Of a stretch of DNA of 64,000 nucleotides, positions 34,936 through 43,225 are shown in pieces (within the stretch, counting starts at the first letter, position 1; the number at the start of each line of letters is the position of its first letter). A program made the position numbers and the translations under genes. This DNA is from JAGQVA01 sp033764335 (lineage in GTDB: Bacteria; Bacteroidota; Bacteroidia; J057). The stretch spans positions 13,980 to 77,979 of the forward strand of contig JANRJC010000012.1 of NCBI GenBank assembly GCA_033764335.1, given 5' to 3'. The notes below the pieces were generated by a model. That model saw only the letters and a list, made by a program, of their open reading frames with translations. It was not told the DNA's origin and did not search any database.

Positions 34936-36939
34936 TCAGGATGTTTCCATCCGACATACGTATTGAATAACAATAAACTCCGCAGGCCTTACTGCTGCAA
35001 GGCCAATTTCTGCGATTAATCTTCCTTCCAGAATATCCTGCTGTGTCATCGTTTCCCCCAAGCCTACGGAAATATAATAGGCTTCATTTGTTGTAGTTCC
35101 CACTAAAGCTCCCTGCCGCCATTGCAAGCGGAAAAAGTTGTCAAGGACAAGCCTCAAACGCATCCATGTATTGGCATCATTGGGTTCAAAAACAAATTGG
35201 TCAACCGACTGGCTCACAAAATCTTCCACAAAGCTGAAATACCGCCGGACGGAAACATAACGCCACTCATTATCATTTCCCGCCAGTGTACGGCCCCCCC
35301 AGATTCGGGTGCCCCGCCCTCGGATCGAACGAATAACGTTTACCGATTTTCCGGTAGGGTGAACGTTTAGCGACTCTTGGTCGCTGTCGTCGAGTTCGAT
35401 ACACGGACCCAGGGTAAATTCCAGCCGCTCATTAGCAGGGGCTTTCCAAACACCACGGGCCGCATCGGTGCGTACAAATACCCCGGCAACGGCACCCGAA
35501 GGGGGTATTTTTTTCAATTGCAGCGATAGTTGTGCGTATATTTTTGCGAAAAACGGATGCCGGGAAAATAGTATCTGTTCGGCAGTCTGCTCCTGTGCAA
35601 TCGCCCGATCAATCAAGCCTTTCAACACCTTAATAAGGGGAGTTGCCACATTATCCAGGTGTTTGACCAATGATTCCAGATAAGGGGTTTCGCCCTCGGC
35701 TTCTCCTTCTGCCCAATCCGCAAATTCAGGGATATGTGGCACAACCGAGGTTCGTATCCAGTTTGTGCCGTTGAGATCTGAAAATAATTCATGAACCTCA
35801 TCCCCATTTTGAGCCGGATATAAATAGTCGTACAAAGAAGCCGATTTATAAAGCCCAATCAGCTTTTCGATTGTTCCGATATAGGTTTTGTCGGTCTTTT
35901 GGACAAAAATGTAATCATCCAGCACATCGGATAGTTTCTGATCCAGTCGGGGCAAAACCAGAGCAACCTCGGTCAACCAGGCAAAAGCCTTTTGCAACAA
36001 TTCTTTTCGGGCTTCATCCGTAGGTATTAGAATAGCCCCAGACAAAGACCTCCACCTACTTTCAATCATGCCCAGGTTTTTCCGGTTTAATTGAGCGTCG
36101 TGAATGATCTCGGCAATGGCTGAAATATATTCACCTTCCCGCAAGACCGCAGCAATCATCTGACGGTGCGATTCAGCTTCGGCGGAGGAGAATTTGCTCG
36201 AAAAAATCGTATAGTCATTCACCGGAAAGACCGAATCCCCATCAATAATGCGGAACTTCAACTCATGGAAATGGAAAAGGTGATCGTACTGAGTGTATAA
36301 CCACGGAAAATAAGCGGCCCCGTAGGGAAGGTTATTATTCCCGATAGCATCACGAAACCGATCCACTGCGGTCAGAAATTGGGGATGGTTTTTCAAATCA
36401 GCGATAAAAAACCGATTTCTCTGTTGCGCACAATGTGCAAGTGCAGCCATTTGTAGTTGCCCGAGATCGCTTTCGGATTCAAGTTCGACCGCATCGGGAA
36501 ACAGAAGCAGTGTAACCTCCTCTGCTTTCTCCAGCGCTTTTAATCCTCCCAACAGCCCGGATACCGTGTTTCCGTCTGATTCCCCCAGAGAAATGATGTC
36601 ATCATATCCGCCGACCGAAACGATAAAACAATCGCCCCCGTTATTATCGAAGTAAAAACGCAGGCTTTCAAACAGGAAAAAGCGTTTGTCAGCACCGACA
36701 GATATAAGCGTTTCTCCGTCGGGAAGTACATCTGCGGAGTAATAATCCGGTTGGTAGTTTCCTCCGAAAAGGGTTTCAAAATGGGCCATATCCCGGATTC
36801 GCACAGGGAGAAACCGGCCCCTTTCAGGGGCGAATTCTGTATATCCGATAAATGCCGGCAGTGCCGTTTCGATCAACGGATCCGCAGGCTGCGGGGGTGT
36901 CAGGTCCCGCAGGTAAATACCTGGCGTTTTATACGTCAT
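34936..36939 (-). CDS. Large contractile sheath protein with inserted domain (Afp4-like)
   Basis: 667 residues. The N-terminus (TYKTPGIYLRDLTPP, ALPAFIGYTE) and C-terminus (NDANTWMRLRLVLDNFFRLQWRQGAL, GRLIAEIGLAAVRPAEFIVI) are standard sheath domains, closely matching the next sheath gene. Between about residues 265 and 470 lies an extra helical region absent from the 479-aa paralogue. Longer sheath paralogues such as Afp4 often occupy special positions near an end of the particle; the inserted domain would decorate the outside. Starts 24 bases after the other sheath gene. Confidence 0.92.
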   Translation of the reverse strand: MTYKTPGIYLRDLTPPQPADPLIETALPAFIGYTEFAPERGRFLPVRIRDMAHFETLFGGNYQPDYYSADVLPDGETLISVGADKRFFLFESLRFYFDNNGGDCFIVSVGGYDDIISLGESDGNTVSGLLGGLKALEKAEEVTLLLFPDAVELESESDLGQLQMAALAHCAQQRNRFFIADLKNHPQFLTAVDRFRDAIGNNNLPYGAAYFPWLYTQYDHLFHFHELKFRIIDGDSVFPVNDYTIFSSKFSSAEAESHRQMIAAVLREGEYISAIAEIIHDAQLNRKNLGMIESRWRSLSGAILIPTDEARKELLQKAFAWLTEVALVLPRLDQKLSDVLDDYIFVQKTDKTYIGTIEKLIGLYKSASLYDYLYPAQNGDEVHELFSDLNGTNWIRTSVVPHIPEFADWAEGEAEGETPYLESLVKHLDNVATPLIKVLKGLIDRAIAQEQTAEQILFSRHPFFAKIYAQLSLQLKKIPPSGAVAGVFVRTDAARGVWKAPANERLEFTLGPCIELDDSDQESLNVHPTGKSVNVIRSIRGRGTRIWGGRTLAGNDNEWRYVSVRRYFSFVEDFVSQSVDQFVFEPNDANTWMRLRLVLDNFFRLQWRQGALVGTTTNEAYYISVGLGETMTQQDILEGRLIAEIGLAAVRPAEFIVIQYVCRMETS

Positions 36940-36963
36940 TACCGTATCCTTCTAAATTCAGGA

Positions 36964-38403
36964 TCAGGATTCCTGCATTTTATGAGAGAACCTCAGAATG
37001 ATAAATTCTGCCGGGCGCACTACGGCCATACCGATTTCCACATTCATTCTACCTTCGAGAATATCCACGGCGGTCATGGTTTCCGGCAGTCCTACGCGCA
37101 CAAAAAAAGCGTCTTCGGGTTTCGCACCGGCCAAGGCTCCTGCACGCCATTGAAGGAGGAGGAAATTTTCGACCATTGCCCTCACCCGTACCCAGGTATT
37201 GGCATCATTAGGTTCAAAGACAAATTGTTCGGAAGCTTTTTTCACCGATTCTTCCACCATATTAAAGAAGCGGCGCACCGATACATACCGCCATTCGTTG
37301 TCGTTACCCGCGAGGGTACGAGCGCCCCATACGAGGTTGCCTTTTCCCGTGAAAGCGCGAATCGCGTTGATGGATTTACCGGAGGTATGAACGTTGAGGT
37401 TTTCCTGTTCTTCGTGAGTAATTTTAAGAATGGGCCGGATAACTCCGCTAAGACTTACATTAGCCGGAGCCTTCCATACACCTCGGGTACTGTCCACCGA
37501 AGCATAAATTCCCACCATTGCCGGGCTGGGCGGAAGGATACAAGGAAGACTATTGATCGCCAGTTGAGCGCGGGCATACAGGCCTTTATCGGCAGTTTCC
37601 AGAGCAGCCAGATCGGCAATCGCAGCATTGGGCGCTCCGTTTACGATATAAGAAACCGTGACATCGGCAGCATTATACTGGTAATCAAAAATCGTTTCGA
37701 GATTAGGAGCGTAAGCGGCGCCGTATTTCAGGCTGTTGTTGCCCACCCCTCGGTCGCGAAAAGTATTCTGCAAATCATTTACCCGTGTGCTGGAGGTATG
37801 CGGCAGCATATCCATTACCGCAAACCGATCCTGAAGTTTCTCACATTGCTGAAGGGCAAAGTCGTAGAGAGCGCCCTGGTCTGCCTGGCCGGCTCCGGCA
37901 GGATTAAAACTGAGCGCCTGCGCTTCCGGAAACACAATCAGTGTAGGTTCGTCCTCTTTTTCCAGAAGGTTTAATCCCCCTCTTAAGCCGCTGTCATCAT
38001 CGCCGAGTCCTACGGGCGTAGCATAATCCCCGACCGAAACAATGTAGCAGGGGCCTCCGCCATTGGCGAAGTAAAGTTGCAGCGAATAATACATAATGTA
38101 GGGAGAACGATCTCCCATTGAAGCAATCAGAGATTGAGCAGTGACACGACCTCCCGCATCGCGGGTTTCGTTGATTGAAATGGTAATATTCTCTTCCGGA
38201 GCGGCACCCCCGAAATACAATTCATAGTCCACCATCGAAGAAATTCGCCAGGGCTTCATGCTCAGGCTTTCTCCATTGGTATTAAGAGCCATGGCGGTAT
38301 GACCAATAAATGCCGGAATGGCTGTTTCCACCTGTGCTACGGAAGGGGGAAATTTTCGGATTTCCTGTACATAAACGCCGGGGGTTTTAAATGTGCTTGC
38401 CAT
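36964..38403 (-). CDS. Main contractile sheath protein (Afp2/3-like)
   Basis: 479 residues. Sheath landmarks are TFKTPGVYVQEIRKFPPSV at the N-terminus, AIPAFIGHT, YGAAYAPNL in the middle, GVWKAPAN and the C-terminal VWGARTLAGNDNEWRYVSVRR with FVRVGLPETMTAVDILEGR. Size matches Afp2/Afp3. It is probably the bulk sheath subunit whose contraction drives the tube. Only two sheath genes are present here, rather than three as in Afp. Confidence 0.94.
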   Translation of the reverse strand: MASTFKTPGVYVQEIRKFPPSVAQVETAIPAFIGHTAMALNTNGESLSMKPWRISSMVDYELYFGGAAPEENITISINETRDAGGRVTAQSLIASMGDRSPYIMYYSLQLYFANGGGPCYIVSVGDYATPVGLGDDDSGLRGGLNLLEKEDEPTLIVFPEAQALSFNPAGAGQADQGALYDFALQQCEKLQDRFAVMDMLPHTSSTRVNDLQNTFRDRGVGNNSLKYGAAYAPNLETIFDYQYNAADVTVSYIVNGAPNAAIADLAALETADKGLYARAQLAINSLPCILPPSPAMVGIYASVDSTRGVWKAPANVSLSGVIRPILKITHEEQENLNVHTSGKSINAIRAFTGKGNLVWGARTLAGNDNEWRYVSVRRFFNMVEESVKKASEQFVFEPNDANTWVRVRAMVENFLLLQWRAGALAGAKPEDAFFVRVGLPETMTAVDILEGRMNVEIGMAVVRPAEFIILRFSHKMQES

Positions 38404-38416
38404 AAGAGGTATAGGA

Positions 38417-39673
38417 TTAACTGTTGATATAGATTTCAGAATAAATTTGAGAATCGTTGGGGTCAGGTTTAATCATTGTCGTTTCCGGATTTGGAAGCAG
38501 GACATCGGTATTAAACTTTTTTAGCTGTGTCAGTGATCGGGTGAGAGGAAAAGGTTTGGCTGTGCGAAACTTCTTTTTTTCGCCGGGACCGCCGTCTCTC
38601 ACCAATTCGCCCAACTGAGCATCCGAAGGGTTTTGTTCCCGGTTGAAGATATATCGCCAGAAAGTTGTCCGGTTTTTAAAATGGAGGACATATTCCGGAG
38701 AGGTCAAATCCTGTTCGGATCCAGTCAACAAAGCGTATTCTCCTTGATTGATGTCAGTGCGGTGAACGATTTCGACGATAGCAAAAGGGCGTGATTCATT
38801 CGAAGCCGGAGTCACATAACAGGGCCCGGCAACCGGAGATTCAATAGCCACACCGGACGAATTTTCGACCCGAAGATCATATCGCCCAGGTGTGACTTTC
38901 CGGAGGTCTGTCGGGACTGAAGCAGAACCCGTTGCCATTATTGTTTGTTGAAAACGGGGGGTTGTTTCTCCAGGGCGAGAGAGTTTCAGAATAACAGGCC
39001 CGGTTGGGTTCGATGGAAGATCGAGGTTAAATACAGGGGGAAGAAATGATATTCGGTCTTCCCGTGATACATACTGAGTCGAGGCAGGAGAGACTGCCAC
39101 CCAGTCAGCGTTTATACGCGGTCCGGGGCCGGTCTGACGAATTGCTTCATACAATGCCGACGGTGAGACCGTATTATCTGTAATCAAATCGCCTGATTCA
39201 TAAAAAACTGTAGAACGGTAGGGCGGAATCGGACGGGAGAGGAATCGTTCTCCGGAATAATTTGCAGCTTCATTTGAAAAATAATACGCACTGAAGCGGT
39301 TTCCTTTTAGAGGGAGAGCCGTATAGTTGTAAAAAAGAGGGTCGTTGAGGTCAACCCTAAATGCCAGCCTGAGGGGCGCATCCAGCCTTATTTCTGGTCG
39401 AAAAAATCCCTGTGCCGCCGCCGGTTTTTGAATCTCAAGTCCTACAAAAAAGCCCTCCTGCGTCTGTCGAAAAACCATTTTTCTTCCCCTCAGCAACTGC
39501 TCGGTTTCGGGTGTTGGGGACAGGCGAAAAAAAGATTGAACCTGATAAGATTTACGTATCGGTTCTTGTTCACTTTCCGACAAAGACGAAAAATCCCGGC
39601 TGCCCTGGTTCAGAAAGTATCCGTGATCTATTCGAACGGAAAATAAACGTTTATAAGCAATGGCAAATCCCAT
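38417..39673 (-). CDS. Unknown 418-aa eCIS protein with one CBM5/12-like unit
   Basis: 418 residues, second gene of the operon; no signal peptide. I do not know its function. The N-terminus (AIAYKRLFSVRIDHGYFL) and the following FFRLSPTPETEQLLRGRKMVF region look like a conserved eCIS-associated domain found next to the tail terminator in Bacteroidota. Residues about 154-193 (STVFYESGDLITD, then ALYEA, TG, P and W) match the repeat unit of the giant baseplate protein. A beta-sandwich-like middle (GPVILKLSRPGETTPRF) and a basic C-terminus follow. It may be a cap-adaptor or collar protein. Confidence 0.72.
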   Translation of the reverse strand: MGFAIAYKRLFSVRIDHGYFLNQGSRDFSSLSESEQEPIRKSYQVQSFFRLSPTPETEQLLRGRKMVFRQTQEGFFVGLEIQKPAAAQGFFRPEIRLDAPLRLAFRVDLNDPLFYNYTALPLKGNRFSAYYFSNEAANYSGERFLSRPIPPYRSTVFYESGDLITDNTVSPSALYEAIRQTGPGPRINADWVAVSPASTQYVSREDRISFLPPVFNLDLPSNPTGPVILKLSRPGETTPRFQQTIMATGSASVPTDLRKVTPGRYDLRVENSSGVAIESPVAGPCYVTPASNESRPFAIVEIVHRTDINQGEYALLTGSEQDLTSPEYVLHFKNRTTFWRYIFNREQNPSDAQLGELVRDGGPGEKKKFRTAKPFPLTRSLTQLKKFNTDVLLPNPETTMIKPDPNDSQIYSEIYINS

Positions 39674-39687
39674 TGTACTTTGGGTAT

Positions 39688-40284
39688 TTAGTTAGCAATT
39701 CCGGAAACTTCTTCGATCGAAGGCGAGGTTGCAGAAAGAGAATCTCTGCGAATCATCACCAGTCGGGTTCGATACATCACAAAGGGTACCTGTTTGCTCC
39801 CGAGGGAACCCCACAGGTCGTTGATCTGTTCAAAATTAAGCGTATGGATATCAAGTATGAGTTTCATGCCCGCCACCTGCGCGTCGTTGGAAAAACCCGA
39901 ATTAGGCGAGTTGGCCAGCGTAAAAACGTATTTGCCCTGAAAAAACTCGATCACTTGCGAAAGTCTTCGCAAAGCCGTGGTATAATTGTCAAAGCTGGAG
40001 CTAAAAAGAAGGTAAAGATTTAGATTAATCGGAGGATTGATATATTCCGTCTGGTTTCCATTTTTTATATAAGTAGGCGAATTTTTCAGCCGTTTTTCTT
40101 CTTCAATATTTACGAGACTGAGCACCAGTTTTTCCATCGCACCATTATTGGTATTACCGGAATTTTCTGCCAGGGCGATATTCCCCAGTTCTACCACATC
40201 CGGACGGTTGGCACTGTCAATGTCCACCGTATTGATATAGTCGTTTAGTTCCCGAACCAATAGTGTTAATGCTTTGGATATCAT
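39688..40284 (-). CDS. Tail terminator/cap protein with Pvc16 N-terminal domain (DUF4255, Afp16-like)
   Basis: 198 residues from the ATG at 40284 (MISKALTLLVRELNDYI), which is where the family begins; an upstream in-frame ATG at 40353 adds 23 residues without family resemblance. Further landmarks are LSLVNIEEEKRLKN, PPINLNLYLLFSS, YTTALRRLSQVIEFFQGK and FEQINDLWGSLG. The family caps the distal end of the tube and sheath. It is the first gene of the eCIS operon, preceded by a 366-base untranslated region. Confidence 0.93.
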   Translation of the reverse strand: MISKALTLLVRELNDYINTVDIDSANRPDVVELGNIALAENSGNTNNGAMEKLVLSLVNIEEEKRLKNSPTYIKNGNQTEYINPPINLNLYLLFSSSFDNYTTALRRLSQVIEFFQGKYVFTLANSPNSGFSNDAQVAGMKLILDIHTLNFEQINDLWGSLGSKQVPFVMYRTRLVMIRRDSLSATSPSIEEVSGIAN

Positions 40285-40650
40285 GCCTTTGTAATTGCAA
40301 ATCAATAATAGTCCTTCCCTTTTGAGGTTCAATAACCCCAAAAGCTTATCCATCAGATAATTCTGACACAGATGTTTAAAAATCTAATCCTGGCAAGGTA
40401 AATGACCAGAAAAAGCTTCATTTAGTGGGAAAAGCTATATCCTGGATCCTAGCGTTTTTGTTCGTAAAACAAAAACTTACGAATAGGGGTAAAACAAAAT
40501 GAATTAGAGCACTTATACTCTCTCTTATCACAACTAATTTAAGGATAACTTTGCGAAATCCAAACTTATCATCAAATTTTTAAATCTAATAAAAAGTTCT
40601 TTTTTCAATTCCTTTACATTAGACGAAAAATCGGAATTAATCTCACCGGA
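40285..40650. promoter_or_regulatory. Control region upstream of the eCIS operon
   Basis: 366 bases between the M14 peptidase stop and the first eCIS gene, AT-rich and without a supported reading frame; it should contain the eCIS promoter. The best -7 match on the minus strand is TAAGTTTG (40561-40568), which fits TAnnTTTG, but I see no TTG at the proper distance, so confidence in that element is low. A pair of overlapping palindromes lies at 40454-40483. Confidence 0.5.
40454..40483. promoter_or_regulatory. Overlapping palindromes in the eCIS leader or operator
   Basis: GTTTTTGTT (40454-40462) is the exact reverse complement of AACAAAAAC (40468-40476) around a 5-base loop. TTCGTAA (40461-40467) is the exact reverse complement of TTACGAA (40477-40483). 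The two stems share bases and cannot form together. This could be a DNA operator or two alternative RNA hairpins. Confidence 0.65.
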
Positions 40651-43206
40651 TTATTCGACAATTCGCCCAAAATAGATGGCATTCATAAAAATTTTATTGG
40701 TGCCGTACCAGAAGGCGCGAAAATTAGGGTCATCCGCCAAGGCAATAATGCGCCCCTTTCCGGCTTTAACGACGGTAACTGCCGCCGTATTGCGCAGTAC
40801 CTCCACATTTTCATCCGACAGATACCCACTCATCAAAGGTTTGTCTGAGTACATAACGGGATTAGCCCAGGGGTTCTCCGATTTTTCCATAAAAATTCGC
40901 GCATTTCGAAATACCGGTAAAGTCTCCTGCCCTAAACCAAATCCCAACGGATGGCTAAGGTCAACCTTCGTCTGACAAATGGCCCCGTTGATGCTTTGGG
41001 CTTCTTCAATATTGGTTCGGTCTTCATAGGCAAAAAGGGTATCTCGGGAATTTTCAGGGGTTGTTTTCATCTTTATTTGAGAAAACCCCTGCTGGGAAAG
41101 CCATCTTACGGCGCCTTTATCCGCTACAATTACACCGCCTTTTTCCAGCCACAGCCGGAGGCGATCTCCCGCAGAAAACCCGTAATTTCCGTGAACCAGA
41201 ATGAGGGTATTATACTCATCCAAATCCCCGGAGGTTATCCGGGATTCCGGCAAAAGAGTTACATCCATACCATAACGCGCATCCAGCAAATGCCAGGCCT
41301 GTCCAGCCTCATAGCTGTTGACATTTCCATCCACCGCTAATGCGATACGAGGTTTCTCAAGAGTTTTAAATGTCTCACTTCCCAAACGCACCCCCGTAGT
41401 CATGCCACTACTCAGCGAAAAAACCGTAGGGCCATTTTCGGCTTCGGCGATTTCTTTCACTACCTGATACAACTCTTCCGGATTTAACTCTTGCCCCTGC
41501 ACCGGAATCAAAATAGATCCGTAATCAAATCGGGGGCCTTCTTTTATGCCAAAAGGTTGAGTCGCAACTTTTACCCGGATTCCCTTGTTCATAAGTTGGT
41601 TCAGGGCAATGGGAGAATAATAATCAAACCATTCGAATGCGTAGGCATAGTCTGACTTTCCGCCGTTGACGGATCCCCGGGGGTTTTCGAAGGAAACACG
41701 AGCACCCAACAATTCGGCTTGAAATGTTTTTTTATCCAGCCCCTCATATTGTACCGCAAATGCAAGCGGGAAAGTCCACGCCGAAATATCGTAAAACAAG
41801 CTATCTTCAAACGTTGTCCTTTTCTCAAACATCGCCTGAATCAGCCGGTATTGACGTTGTTTTAGGGGGATAATATAACTGTTTTCCGGAGTGAAAAGGT
41901 TTCCGGAAATATCCAGCGGTTTTACCAGTCGAAACACCTCAACTTCATGCCGAAGGGCAATTTCGGCGAGTTCTCGTGCCCGGCTAAAATCTTTCCCAGC
42001 AGAAAAAACATAGGCTTTTACAGGGTCGGTTTCGGCTTCGGTTAGGGCTTTTTGGTAAAAATCGCGCTGGTATTCCAGCAATTCGGTGCGAAGGGCCAGC
42101 GTCCCTTTTAAAGTAGCGAGGGAGGTAGTAAACTGGTTTTTGATGGTAAAAGGAAATGTCAGCAAACCATTTTCGGTTTCCTGAATAAAACCGCGACTGC
42201 TCGCCTGTTCAAACAGAATCCCCACCCCGCCATTTATCTCCGGGTAGGTAGAACCTTTTCCGTAAAAAAAATCGTCGTAATCTTCTTCGGTAAAATAAAG
42301 CGACCCGATACTATCCAAAGCAGCGGAATAATAGGGCGACATTTTATAGGTTAGGGAAACCGCTCCTTCCGGAGTCAAAGGATGAGTCCGGGAAGGAATC
42401 CCCGGCTGAAAAAAGAAAGTGGACGAAGATCCCATCTCATGGTGATCGGTGAGGTAGTTGTATTTCCATTGGTGGTATTTTTCCAGCCGAGCACGGGACT
42501 CGGGGAGTTGCACCGGTAACCAGTCGCGATTAAGATCAAACCAGTAGTGATTGGTACGTCCCCGGGGCCAGGCCTCATTGTGTTCGCGGGAGTTTGCATC
42601 TGCATTTAACACATTTATCCCCCGGTGAGTATTTACCCAGCTTGCAAAGCGGTTCATACCATCGGGGTTGAAAGAGGGGTCAATGATAATAATTTCATTT
42701 TTGAGCAGACGGTCTATCCATTCTCCCTGTGCCGCAGCGAGGAAATAGACGACCAGTAAAGCTGCATTTGAACCGCTGGCTTCGTTTCCATGAATACTAT
42801 ACCCCATGTGAACCACCACCGGCATCTGACGAATATCCAGGTTTCCTGCTTTATCAGGCCAGGTAAGAGCAATATGTTTCTGGCGGATTTCCTCCAGATT
42901 TCGGTGATTTTCCGGAGAAGTAATAACCAGATGCAGCAGAGGACGGTTTTCGTAGGTTCTGCCAATAACTTCAAGCGAAATACGATTGCTTAAACGATCC
43001 ATTTCCCGCATATAATATACCAATTGATCGTGACTCACATGCCACTCCCCTACTTCATAATCCAGTATTTCCGAGGGTTTGGGTACCGCAGGGTCGTATG
43101 TTATACCTTGAGGAAGGTAATAATCCAAGCTAATCTGTGAAAACAGAGCCGGGGTAAACATACAGAGGATACCCATGATAAAAGCGGTCGTCAGGATGCG
43201 AGTCAT
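40651..43206 (-). CDS. Secreted M14-family zinc carboxypeptidase
   Basis: About 851 residues from the ATG at 43206, chosen because it begins a clear signal peptide (MTRILTTAFIMGILCMF, then ALFSQ) and avoids overlap with the upstream gene; earlier in-frame ATGs exist back to 43356. The M14 zinc site is visible as H139 and E142 in IHGNEAS, with DLNRDW and DHHEMG beyond it. The last ~350 residues include a glutamine-amidotransferase-like domain (VHGNYGFSAGDRLRLWLEKGGVIVADKGA), often fused to this peptidase group in Bacteroidota. It probably degrades peptides in the periplasm or outside the cell. Confidence 0.9.
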   Translation of the reverse strand: MTRILTTAFIMGILCMFTPALFSQISLDYYLPQGITYDPAVPKPSEILDYEVGEWHVSHDQLVYYMREMDRLSNRISLEVIGRTYENRPLLHLVITSPENHRNLEEIRQKHIALTWPDKAGNLDIRQMPVVVHMGYSIHGNEASGSNAALLVVYFLAAAQGEWIDRLLKNEIIIIDPSFNPDGMNRFASWVNTHRGINVLNADANSREHNEAWPRGRTNHYWFDLNRDWLPVQLPESRARLEKYHQWKYNYLTDHHEMGSSSTFFFQPGIPSRTHPLTPEGAVSLTYKMSPYYSAALDSIGSLYFTEEDYDDFFYGKGSTYPEINGGVGILFEQASSRGFIQETENGLLTFPFTIKNQFTTSLATLKGTLALRTELLEYQRDFYQKALTEAETDPVKAYVFSAGKDFSRARELAEIALRHEVEVFRLVKPLDISGNLFTPENSYIIPLKQRQYRLIQAMFEKRTTFEDSLFYDISAWTFPLAFAVQYEGLDKKTFQAELLGARVSFENPRGSVNGGKSDYAYAFEWFDYYSPIALNQLMNKGIRVKVATQPFGIKEGPRFDYGSILIPVQGQELNPEELYQVVKEIAEAENGPTVFSLSSGMTTGVRLGSETFKTLEKPRIALAVDGNVNSYEAGQAWHLLDARYGMDVTLLPESRITSGDLDEYNTLILVHGNYGFSAGDRLRLWLEKGGVIVADKGAVRWLSQQGFSQIKMKTTPENSRDTLFAYEDRTNIEEAQSINGAICQTKVDLSHPLGFGLGQETLPVFRNARIFMEKSENPWANPVMYSDKPLMSGYLSDENVEVLRNTAAVTVVKAGKGRIIALADDPNFRAFWYGTNKIFMNAIYFGRIVE

Positions 43207-43225
43207 AAATAAAACGTTCAGCGGG

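Noticed and set aside
36751..37974. 407-codon plus-strand open frame across the two sheath genes
   Set aside because: It is antisense to two clear sheath genes, has a composition typical of antisense shadows and no family resemblance.
6226..40284. Type VI secretion system or prophage
   Set aside because: VgrG, PAAR, gp25 and sheath genes occur in both, but there are no TssJLM membrane-complex genes, no capsid, terminase, portal or integrase genes. DUF4255, DUF5908, LysM hub, tape measure and AAA+ genes fit eCIS.
40546..40553. Plus-strand TAACTTTG promoter element
   Set aside because: It matches TAnnTTTG but points into the antisense of the M14 peptidase gene, with no plus-strand gene to serve.
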